A stretch of 64,000 bases of DNA from Trametopsis cervina. Lineage: Eukaryota > Basidiomycota > Agaricomycetes > Polyporales > Irpicaceae. Positions 1-10,336 of the stretch are shown piece by piece (position 1 is the first letter of the stretch; the number at the start of each line of letters is the position of its first letter). The DNA is taken from assembly GCA_022385755.1 (NCBI GenBank), contig MU278376.1:14220-78219 (forward strand). Direction: 5' to 3'. Position numbers and translations under genes: made by a program. The notes beneath the pieces are model-generated. The model was not told the DNA's origin. It saw only the letters and a list, made by a program, of their open reading frames with translations, and ran no database searches.

Positions 1-752
1 TGCTTAACAATTGAAGTCTCTAGAGCTGAAATAAACTTGCCCAAATGCGGAAATATGGCTCTCAATTTCGATGTTTTGGCAGTATTTTGCACTTTCTGAG
101 CTTGATAATGCAGCTAGAGCAAAACTGTTTGTAGCCATGACATCACATTAGCTAAGCGGACGTTTTCCCCTTTTGTAACCTATTTTCCCACGGTTAATAA
201 ATTGACTGTAGAGCCCCAAATAAAATCCAGAAAAATCCGGAAAAATTACATTGAATTTTGTACAGATTATGGAGTCATTCACATGTCTTCATTTGCACTT
301 CTAAAGTTGTCAGACCTGTCAAAATGTGATGTTTTGGTATTGTTTTCTGCTGTCTGAGCTTAATAATATAGTTACAGCAAGACTGTTTGTATTTGTGACA
401 TCAGACTACATAAGCAAATGTTTCCACATTAAGAAAGCTTGTTCCCACAGTCCTTAAATTGATTGTAAAGTCTCAAATAAAATTCAGGAAAATCTAGAAA
501 ATCATGATAAATTTTAAACAGTCTTCAAAGCCCTTTATATGTCATTTTAGTGCATATATAATCATCAGCTGTTGTATAGTCTACAGTATTATTTGATTGA
601 AGTGTTTTCTCATTCTTTGGCCCTTTGTACCAGTCAAAGAAGCAGAAAAGTTACTGCTTCATAAACCCAAGTAGTTCATTAGTATGTTGTATATATTTAA
701 GACATGTAAAGGCCTCAGGAATCATAACCTGCCGCTTGCCGGCCTGCTCACC

Positions 753-972
753 AAGTCTCAAATAAGCGCTCAACCACACAAATTGCTAATGGGTCAATAA
801 CTGCTACTAATGTCATCAAAACCATACAAAATGGTAACTAAATATGGTTATAAAAGTGTATTCAGACAAAATTCCCACGCATTAAGATCAAAAAGCATCA
901 CATGTCGTAAGATGTCAAAGTGCCAGACCGTACTGGAACAATTCTAACTTCGTACCTCAGGAATCGTAATAT
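753..972 (+). repeat. Dispersed repeat R, copy 1
   Basis: A 220-bp sequence starting aagtctcaaataagcgc and ending cctcaggaatcgtaatat. It recurs in the same orientation at 3864-4084, with scattered substitutions and small indels. In both places its right end abuts an LTR-like block, but the two blocks point in opposite directions. It has no coding potential. Confidence 0.75.
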
Positions 973-1670
973 TGTCACGGATACTAAGTCATGTGACGCT
1001 CAGAGATCAACTCCAAGACACCGATTGGTGTAAGTCCTTTACTCAAGGAAAAACAGCTGGCAAGCTGTGCACATGCTAGCCCAGTAAAGACCAAATAATA
1101 TTAGTAAAGGGTAATACAATACAGTGTAACAAAAAGGCTTACCTAGCCCAGTAAAGACCAAAAGGTCGAGATGAGGGCTAGGAGCAAAGGAGGCCGGGTA
1201 TTTATACTACTGGAGGCTGTGCACGGACCACTTTAGGGTAGGACAATAAAGACAATAGAGTGTGGCAGCAAGACAATAGGACAATAGTGCGGCGTGACAA
1301 TAGAAGAAAGAACAATAAGAGACGGAGACAATAGACCAAGGGGGACAATAGGAATGGTGCTACTTCGGGCATAATTACCAATGCCAAGCCTGAGTCATAG
1401 ACCGATGGACTGGGAGTCCAATGGATCGGGGAAGAGAAGAGTCCAAGGTTCTGGAAGGATCCAGAAGCCGTGCGGAGTTGCAGGGCCGGTGATGTCACTA
1501 TCAGTCCGGGCCGAGCGAGGAGTGCAAGTGCGCATGCGTGTGCATGTCATGTGATCGTGTAAGTCATGAGACCGTGTTGACAAGTCACGTGATCGCAAAG
1601 ACGTATAGGATGCGCCAAAATAAAATAAAAGAAATCAAATAAATTGGGCGCTACACGTATAACCATGACA
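973..1670 (-). mobile_element. Solo-LTR-like block, copy 1 (minus strand)
   Basis: Read on the minus strand, this 698-bp block begins TGTCATGG and ends CCGTGACA, a TG...CA structure with matching short inverted ends as in LTRs. It contains a TATA-like box (AGTATAAATA on the minus strand, near 1198-1210). About 55 bases later the leader ctcatctcgaccttttggtc starts a segment in which tggtctttactgggctag occurs twice. Most of it is shared with 4085-4786. No gag or pol reading frame is present, so it would be a solo LTR or a related non-coding element. The flanking bases (aatat and aactt) do not form a clear target-site duplication, which weakens the call. Confidence 0.55.
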
Positions 1671-2489
1671 AACTTGGGTGAGCAGGCCGGCAAGCAGCAG
1701 GTGACGATTCCTGAGTTCTTTATATATTTTAAAATATACACAATATACTAATCAACTGTTTCTATTTATTATTATTGATACAAATGATCTAATAGTGAGA
1801 AAACACTTTATGTAATGTTTTACTACCATCAAAGTAAATAGAAGCAATTCAAAAAGTCATGTAACCACAAACATACATCAAAAGGACTTTGCAGGCTGTT
1901 TAAAATTTATAATGATTTTCTGTTCAAAACTTTACAGCCAACTTACAGACTGTGAGAAAAAGACTTCTCAATGTGGAAAATGTGCACTTATGTAATCTAA
2001 TGTCAACACTACACACAGTTTTGCTGTAGCTATATTATCAAGCTCAGAAAGTGAAAAACAAAACCAAAACATCATGTTTTCAAGTGTTTCATGACTATAA
2101 AAGGGCAAATGAAGGTGTATAAATTACTCTATAGGCTGTGCAAAATTTAATGTGATTTTTGCGGAATTTTCTGGATTTTATTTAGGGCTCTACAGTCAAT
2201 TTATTGACCGTGGGAAAACCACTTCCAAATGCGGACAATGTCCGCTTAGCTAATCTGATGTCATCACTACAAACAGTTTTGCTCTAGCTACATTACTGAG
2301 CTCAGAAAGTGCAAAATACTGCCAAAACATCGAAATTGCAAGCCATATTTCCGCATTTGGGCAAGTTTATTTTAGCTCTAGTGACTTCAATTTTGAAGCC
2401 ACACTGTTAGTGTTGATACTAATAGATTGTACTATACCATGGGTACCTCCTAGAGGGGTTGGATATGGGCGCCTAATTTGGTAAGTAAG

Positions 2490-2700
2490 CATTGCTTATT
2501 CTATAACAAATATTACTTACTTCATTCAATTACACAGTAGCAACTCATAGTTACTTAATAACAATGTGTACTTACTTGTGACTGACTATTACTTATCAAG
2601 TAACAAAGTGCACTTACTTGGTAACAACATTTACTTATTAAGTAACAAATCCTACCTATTAAGTAACAACTTCTACTTACTGGCTACAGATTTGACTACA
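2490..2700. repeat. AT-rich degenerate tandem array, unit about 22 bp
   Basis: Repeated variants of ttacttattaagtaacaa with a spacing of about 22 bases run through this stretch. The core TTACTTATTAAGTAA is close to palindromic, so each unit could form a small hairpin. No reading frame is present. Confidence 0.6.
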
Positions 2701-2883
2701 TGCTTACTGATATTACTGATAGACTAATCATGCTACATTACATATAGTCAGACAGTTGTGTTACTTGTTAACTGATAGCTAACCTGTTTTTATCTGCCCA
2801 AAGGTTTAGTATACAATGAAACGCTTCTTGGGCGCTTAATCGAACAGTTGGGTATCGGATTAAGTCTATAGTGGTCTGGTATG

Positions 2884-2960
2884 TGGTCCCATGGACTAGT
2901 GGTAGCAGCTCATGCAAATGCTCCAGGTGTGCTCTGGTTCAATTCCCTTCAAAGCCATTT
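2884..2960 (+). ncRNA. tRNA-like sequence with A and B boxes (possible SINE head)
   Basis: An A-box-like tggactagtgg (2891-2901) is followed about 35 bases later by a near-consensus B box ggttcaattcc (2936-2946), the spacing of a RNA polymerase III tRNA promoter. The acceptor and T-arm stems do not pair well, so this is not a functional tRNA gene. Since the surroundings are all repeats, a tRNA-derived SINE remnant is the likeliest reading. Confidence 0.35.
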
Positions 2961-3863
2961 TTCCCCTGGGCCGGATTGTGTTTTAGATAAGGTCTGTTTA
3001 TCAGCTTTCTAGTTTATCTTTGGCGTCTATCGTTTCAGTCAAAATGTGAGGTAATTCTGCTTACTTTCAGCTTACTGAGGCCGCTCTGACCGGCCCCTGG
3101 GATTGGTGGCTGAACTTTATTTGGCTGTTTTTTGGCTGTTTTCGCTAAAATTGACTGTAGAGCCGTCAATAAAATCCGGAAAAATCTGGAAAAATCGCCA
3201 GAAATTCTGGAAGGCTTAGTAACCCCCTCTCACACGATCACATGACTTTCCCACGATCATGTGATCTCGCAAACTGAGTCCTTTTGCTGAAAAATGCACA
3301 AAATGCCTTATACAAAGCTGAATAAAATGTGGGAAAATGCGCTAAAATTAGAGTACATTATGTAATACATGTGAGCACATGTCTGAGATGTCACATTGCT
3401 GTCATAGCTTATGTATTGAGTGAAAGGCATACATGTAAAGGTGTAGACATACCGTGGGAGTTTATCTTCCCAAAATGGAAGGTGTGCGCTTATCTAATCT
3501 GACCCTCCCACCATGCACGGCATTGCTGTAGCTGCATTATTAAGCTCAGAAAACACAAAATACTCGAAAAACATGAACAATACAAGTTTCCAAGGTCTAT
3601 CAAACAGCACTGAGGCATGCACTATGCTTCAAATGAGAGGGGCTCTTCAATATAAGTATTCTATGAGTCAAACCGAGGCCCATCAAAGTTGGGCGCTTAT
3701 TTCCCAAAAAGGGCATATGTGTTTCTCATCTTCCACTCCCAATTCTGCATGGTTTCCTTAATAAAGGTGACCACAGTGTAGCCCAATGTCATGGCTACAT
3801 GTGGATATATAAATTACTGGGAAACTCTAGGATGGGGAGGCTGTAAAAATCGAGGAAGTTTTG

Positions 3864-4084
3864 AAGTGTCAAATAAGCGCCCAACTACACAAAATGGTAA
3901 TGGGTCAGTAACTACTACTAATGCCATCAAAAGTATACAATATGGTAACAAAAGATGCTTATAAAAGTGTATTCAAAGAAAATTCCCACGCATTGGGGAC
4001 AAAAAGCGTCACATGTCGCAGAACCCCAATATGCCAGACGTTACTGGAACGATTCTTTTCTTCGTACCTCAGGAATCGTAATAT
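3864..4084 (+). repeat. Dispersed repeat R, copy 2
   Basis: Second copy of the repeat at 753-972, in the same orientation and ending in the same cctcaggaatcgtaatat. The join to the neighbouring LTR-like block falls at the same base as in copy 1. Confidence 0.75.
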
Positions 4085-4786
4085 GACTTGTTGACACGGT
4101 CTCATGACCTATACGATCACATAATTGGCACATGCACGTGCACCAGCACTTCATGCATGCTCCAGCCAGATGCTGACATCTTCGGTCCTGCAACTCTAGT
4201 CCGCTCCAATCTGACTCCTGTCTGCTCCTGTCTGACTTCTACTTGCTCCTGTCTGACTCTGGTCTCACCCGGCCCTTGGATTACTTCAGCCCTCAGCCTT
4301 CTCTCAAACTCTGGTCCATGATCATTTGTAATGTACGTCTAAGTGGCACTACTTTTGTAATTTCCTTCTTCTCGGCATGTAACTCCTGTCCGCGCTGCCC
4401 TGCCCTAAACTCTGGTCCATGCGCAGCCTCCAGTAGTATATATGCCACCCTTCATTGCTCCTAGCCCTCATCTCGACCTTTTGGTCTTTACTGGGCTAGG
4501 TAAGCCATTAGTTATCTTGTATTCTATTTCTCCTTACTAATATCATTTGGTCTTTACTGGGCTAGATTTGCATATAGTTGGCTAACTGTCTACTTCTGAA
4601 CAAGGAGTTAACACCTTTTGGTGTCTTGAGATTAGAGTTGATCCCTAAACATCATGTGACCCAGTCTCCATGACACTAGCGTGCACACAGCTTGCCAGCT
4701 GTTTTACTCTGAATAAGAGTCTAACACCTTGCAGTGTCTTGAGATTAGAGTAGCTCCCTGAGCATCACATGACTTAGTCTCTGTGA
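4085..4786 (+). mobile_element. LTR-like block, copy 2 (plus strand, 5'-truncated)
   Basis: This block matches the minus-strand block at 973-1670 but lies in the other orientation. It begins at gacttgttgacacgg, so it lacks about the first 85 bases of copy 1. It ends at the same tgtgaca terminus. The TATA-like region and the two tggtctttactgggctag motifs (about 4482-4500 and 4548-4566) are conserved. Near its end a roughly 113-bp segment containing tgtcttgagattagagt is tandemly duplicated (about 4600-4686 and 4713-4786), which copy 1 does not show. Confidence 0.55.
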
Positions 4787-5270
4787 CAGTTTATCTGAAT
4801 GATTTAAATGTCTGAACAAAACCAATCATACCATCTAGACAGTTTTGCAGTTTTACTGATGTAAAAGCTACAGAAATTATAACCTGCTGCTTACTGGCTT
4901 GCCCCCCTAAGTGGCTGTGGGAGTGTCATGAGTTATGTAAGCAGGAGCTTACAAGTCTTCCAGAATTCCTGGCTGGTTTTTTCCAGATTTTAGAAGGGGC
5001 TCTATGACTCATGATGACAAGAAGCCAAATGAGCCAAAAACCAGCCCAAGTTTGACCTGCATCCAGTCATGCAGAACATCAGCATTGAGTTTATATTCTG
5101 ACATCATGATAACTAAATCACAATGCTATGTAAATACTACTCTGAGCTGAGCTGCTTTTATATGTAAAACTGAGTATCTATCTACTGAACATGTAACATC
5201 AAAGGGTACCAATGACTTAGGTTGTGTATATAGTAATTGTTATAGCAGCAGGCATGAAGCTCAGAAAGCC
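4787..5270. repeat. Repeat remnants up to the SPF1 stop codon
   Basis: A degraded piece of the inverted-repeat arm (ataacctgctgcttactggcttgc, near 4877-4900, and the ccagatttt...ggggctctatgact part near 4980) lies here. Nothing coding is visible. Repeat DNA therefore comes to within about 300 bases of the 3' end of the next gene. Confidence 0.5.
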
Positions 5271-8200
5271 TCACTGCACTTTCTGTACACTTTCTTGTCT
5301 TCTTCTCTGCTCACGTCGCTCACTGCCACGGGTTATCATGACCTTAGGTTCCAGGTCTGCAAACAGGTGTTTACAAGCAAGTTCAATGACCCAGCATCCC
5401 GCAAAGTCAATGATCATGACAGTGGTGAGTTTGAACTTGAACTAATCACATGTTGAAGTTAGATAATCACCCAGTAGTAGTTCAAGAACTTACAGTACTG
5501 TTCATCTCCACAATCTGCAACCAGCGATTGAGCTCCGGGACAAAATCGGTAGCGCCCGAGAAAGCCACGGCACTAGCACCAACGAGTCCCCAATAAAGTG
5601 CAGAATTTTCACGTATGCCCTCACGGAATGGTCGACCCTGGTAATTCATCAGTTACCGTAGAATGTTAGTACAGATAAGTCGCACCTGGAAATTGATGGC
5701 AAATGTCGAGACTTGCTGAGAAAGACTGAGCAAGTAGATGGCGGTGTTCAATAGGTTCGGCTCGAATTTAGCCTCCAAGTCAATAACACCGCGCCTAAAA
5801 ATAGAAATAAACAGTCGGTCACATGTTAACCAGTATGAATCTCACTTCTCAAACATCCGAGACAACTGAGTTATGTAAACCAGTGAACCAATATGCAGAG
5901 CGAACTGTAGCAGCACAGACAGTAGCACATAAAAATTGAAGATGTTACCAAGAGGTCGCTCGCGGGAGAGTTTCTCGACAGGCTAGTTACCAGATTCAGA
6001 CACCATCTGATACTGATGATAGTATAGGTGGACATACCTTCGCTCTGGATATGCACAGGAAGCATACCGACATCAACATACCCGTGACCGTAACTTGATA
6101 GTCCCCGAACTTGATTCCGTCCAAATATTGCACACTCAAACTATAGGCCGTAATTAAACAGTTGAGCGCAAGGATTTTGTACATCTGTATAGTTGCAACC
6201 AGAGTGCAACGGCCTTGACGGATGATGTGTGTTACTGCCATAACACGCTTTAGTGTTAAAGTGGAATCGGAATCTCTCCGGTATTTGACTTACTCGCAGA
6301 GACGTTTGATAACTTCGAAGTGAAGGGGGCGGCACAAGATGCATCTCCTAGCTTAATCTTGGGCACCTCATCTTCATCCTCCATCTCCGCAAGCTTGTCC
6401 GTAATTGATGCCAGATCGAACTAGACTTATATCAGAGACGTTCACAATGGAACATACAATCTTACTTTCTCCATGGGGTTCTTCTTCCGTGCAGTTTGCA
6501 TATTGTGGGCAGCTTTCTGTTGGGCCTCAACAACATTGGGATACAGATGTACCAGTGCCGGAGGAACCGGGGGAGGAGGCTGATTGAAGCGTGCGGAAAT
6601 CTTCAATTGACTCTCATACACCTTCTTTATGCGTTCAGTTTTCTGATGTTCCGCAATTTTCTGCAAGTCCTCCGGAGTGCCGTCCAGGAGCGCGACGCCA
6701 ATGTGTGCTTGCTTGAGAGCTCCAACATCGTTGGTACCATCCCCCGCCATTAAGGTGACATAGCCAAGAGACTTCAGAGTCGTCAAGATGTATTCCTTCT
6801 GACTTGGAGAGACCCGAGCGTATACCCAAGTGTGCTGGACTAACGTTTGCCAAGCAGGGAGATTTTCGAATTGTTTGAGAGCTGCGCCCGTCATGCAAAT
6901 GTCATATTCCTCGAGCAATGACTCATCAAGAGGTTCTTTAGGATTGACGGGAATTAGCTTTGATTCGTCTACCGTTCTCCAAGCAAGGTCTGGGCCATAG
7001 CTGTTAATCCTATTGTGAGCAGAGATTGGAGAAACACTAACCTTGCTCGTTCGTCGCATTCTCATTGAGATCCAGTATGAGGACATCGCGATCAACAATT
7101 TCAACATCCCTGGCGACGTGAACAGCGGTCAATGGATTATCGCCAGTAATCATAATGCACTGCAGAGCGAAGTCAGAAACGGATAGGCATATTTCTGAGG
7201 TACTAACGCGGTGAGAAGAGTCCGCCAGCATCTTCAAGGTTTCCACCGCATCGCTTTTCAGTGGGCAGTGGAATACCAGGAATCCCACGAAGGCGAGCGA
7301 GGTTTCTACTTCGTCGCGAGCAACCTTGCCGAGCTACAGTAATTTCAGCTCCCCGTTCCTTCAGATGCACTGTCATCAAACCTTCTCGCTGGATAGCTGA
7401 TCCATTTCCCGATACCCGAGAGCAAGGACGCGACTCCCTCGGCGAGTGAACCGCTTGTAAGTCTCGTCATAGAAATCCGGTACCTGCCCCAACATGCCCT
7501 TGATAGTTTCAGGAGCACCCTTGACCGCAACAAATAGTTTCCCGTTAGGTAGGCTACATATGGTAGACATGCGCTTCAAGGCAGAAGAGAATTGGAAACG
7601 ACGCCTGATTTGAAGAGTCGTACGGTGGGGAGCCGAGGCCTCGTTCGGAAAAATATTATCACCTAATTGTCGCCCTCAGTCTCGAGTCATCACAGCAAAA
7701 TAAGCGGACATACTTTTGCCGAGCTTCCAATTTAACGCATCAAGAGTAGTTTTCTCCATCGGATCGCCTACAATTGTCCCATCATCAAGCCTCACCAAGG
7801 CGTGAGCTGCAGCCAGGCAGAGTGTAGTCTCCCGGGAGGCTTCTTTCACATCGGTGAGCTTGTAGCGATCAGTAGCACTGCAGATCAAGGATGCATTAGG
7901 TGTACTACGACCAACTTGAGCATGGACGACAATACGTACTCTACAGCAGCAACCCCTTCCAGAACCAGGTTTTCAGCAGTGATAGTTCCAGTCTTGTCGA
8001 AGCAACAGACGTCCACTCGCCCAGCAGAAGGGATTCGGAACGGCTCCGTGCAAAATATGGCTGTCGATGATTGAGCATTATATCATGGGAGGAGATGATC
8101 AACGAACCAAATTTCGACAGAGCAACAAGCGATGCATTGACAGCCAAAGAAAGTTCCATTGGTAGTTCAGGTGGGACAACACTAGTGATGATGAGAATGC

Positions 8201-9805
8201 AGTCCAGCAATAGCTTTGATTTCTTCAAGCCCCTTTGGATACCTGGAATCAGTTAGCCTGGGGTTCATGGTATTACGAAGCATGCATCCCACTCGCCTTT
8301 GACCCACACATACCAGCTTGCAGCAATAGCAAAGATAAGAAGAAATCCGATGAACAGGAAGGACTCGAAGTTATTCGCGGAGACTCGCTCAGTAGAGAAA
8401 ATCATTGTGCGAACAAGCTGGCCTTGGGCCGTTCCGAAACCGGTTCGAAGCACTATTCCAAGACAGCCACCGTCCGGAGTATTACCTGCAGAAAAAATAA
8501 GATGAATAGCTCCTGCGAAGTTGGGAATCACGAACCACCGGTTCTGGCTTGGAGAACTTTTGTCCCGCTGAATAATACGGCGTTTTTGTGGGTATTGTCA
8601 ACGTCTAACTCCTCACTACCTTCCAGTAGTTCAATCGATTCTTTGAGCAGGGGTGTTGATTCGCCTGACAACATTGCCTCGTTGACAATGCAGGTGCCAG
8701 CCACGAGGAGGATGTCCGCTGGAACAGTCGTTTCATTCTGTTGTCGTACTGGAGACCGGTGAGCTTCGAGGATAACATTGCTCGGCTCGCCGACTAACCT
8801 ATAGACACTAAATCACCAGGAAGGAGCTCATCTGTTTGTACAGTGAGCCATACATTGTCCCGCTGGCATTGAATGGGGAACGGGGCAACCGACATGGTTC
8901 TGAACTCCGTTAAGGTGCGAACGCGCTGGAAAGATGTGTTATCAGTGCCCAAGCTCTATAGGGCCTATGGACGCACCTGCCACACCACTGTGCATTCGAA
9001 GACTATTAACATGAATAGTGTAAACAGACTATAGTACCAGTATTCATCCAGACACCACAGCGCTACACAAAACACCTGGAACACAAAAAATGGCGCAGTG
9101 GCGTGTTCTCCAAACAAGGCAGTGAATGATGGGATCGGGATATTGAATTCATTCTTGCCGTATAGTGCTGTAAGCTCTGCAACATCACGAGTAGGTAGTC
9201 CACGGGGAGCATGATATGATGCTAGCGGTGGGTGGGCTGACGAAGGGTACGGTAGAACCATGAACACAACGGGAGATTCTGATTTGAGAACATAGGTGTC
9301 CCTTTGGTAGCTGAAGGTGTAGCTGGTGGGGTCCGATGGGTTTTTCTTGAAAAGGGGGACAATATCACCAGTGCCACGGTGCGGAGAGGGAATGAGTCTA
9401 ATACAGTCAGCATCGTGTAAACTATTTGACTGGGTTCCGAAAAGACAAATCAATACGAGGTATGGTGACATAAGTGTACATACGCACCTTCCTAGTCGTA
9501 ATCCACGCGCGAGCCCCAGTACTCCATTTGGTCACCAGAAAACTAAGAGCATGCCCAACTCCGAGAGTAGTACATGCAAGGAAGGTCCATTCTTCGCTTT
9601 GCAACCAATCGTCGTACTTGATATAGTACGCATACGCAAGGAGTGGATACAGCGAAAGGAAAGGGACAGTGTATAGGTAGGTGTATGTCGGCAGTGCCTT
9701 ATGGAGGGTAGCAGCTGCGATTTCCTGAGATTCCACCTTCACCGAGCCCCTTTTTCCGAGGACATGAGCTGAGGACTTGGAGGATAGACAAATGAAAACA
9801 TACAT
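5271..9805 (-). CDS. SPF1: P5A-type ATPase, ER (Spf1/ATP13A1 family)
   Basis: P5A ATPases of the ER remove misinserted transmembrane helices from the membrane and affect ER ion and lipid homeostasis. The family signatures run in order on the minus strand: hydrophobic N-terminal helices (9700-9500), the actuator SGES motif (about 8670), the P5-specific PPELP membrane motif (about 8170), the phosphorylation site FDKTGT (D at about 7998), the nucleotide-binding KGAPE (about 7515), TGDNPLTA (about 7130) and the hinge [14 protein letters not shown] (about 6730). Many short introns can be read, for example TTRK|SNSL near 9430 and HR|CIMITGD near 7150. The last exon follows an intron at about 5442-5493 and ends at TGA 5271-5273, giving a basic tail as in Spf1. 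The start at 9805 is the only in-frame ATG seen upstream of the conserved region. It is intact as far as I can read it. Confidence 0.93.
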
Positions 9806-10336
9806 TGCGGAAGGATACCAAGTGTCACCAACACAACTTCTTCACCAATACAAGCCTATGTACCAGGGGTAGATAGCAGAATAGACACAGTAGAGCTGAA
9901 TGCTGTTACCTTTGGAGAGCGACGACGATGAAAGGAGAGAGGTAACAGGGACCGTTTGCTGTCGCCGTCTGTGACGCGTCCGTGCCAGAGTTTCTGGGCG
10001 TTTACAGTTATTCAGCTCGTCAGGCGCTTGCTCGACGCTACTTCAGCATGCACTGTATGAGCGGCTGTATACAAGTACCCAAAAGTAACGAAGTCTTCAT
10101 TATAGAACTGTCATGGCAGTCCAAGAGATTGTTGACTCGGACAGCAGCCCATATATCCTCCCCGATTGTTTTGTTGGCATGACTATATTGTATACTAGAA
10201 TCCCAATAATTTAACCCACAGTACTGTATTGATATAGAAGAAAAACAGGGCATTATGTATAACGGTTTGGCGTCATAGAATCGTACTACAATAATATGCC
10301 GGCATCAGCATCGTAACAGTCACAGAGCGGAGCAGT
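9806..10336. other. Intergenic, upstream of SPF1 and downstream of Ppo
   Basis: This stretch between two minus-strand genes must contain the SPF1 promoter. Open frames here are short and match no family I know. No clear TATA box or repeat was seen. Confidence 0.5.

Larger units (their letters stand above)
1..2400. mobile_element. Large inverted-repeat (foldback-like) element
   Basis: The first about 750 bases reappear in reverse complement at about 1671-2400, with long near-identical stretches. For example the phrase around 30-60 (acttgcccaaatgcggaaat) is found inverted near 2340-2365. Each arm is itself built of two degenerate tandem units about 257 bp apart: the motif beginning ctgagcttgataat near 97 recurs as ctgagcttaataat near 354. 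The arms enclose about 0.9 kb (753-1670) of other repeat DNA. No transposase-like reading frame is present, so this looks like a non-autonomous foldback or TIR element, or two inverted copies of one repeat. The left end may lie outside the window. Related fragments recur near 3140-3200, 3520-3545 and 4870-4990. Confidence 0.75.

Noticed and set aside
1..5200. Several open frames of 60-100 codons in the repeat region
   Set aside because: They lie within inverted repeats and LTR-like blocks, show no gag, pol, transposase or helicase motif, and differ between repeat copies.
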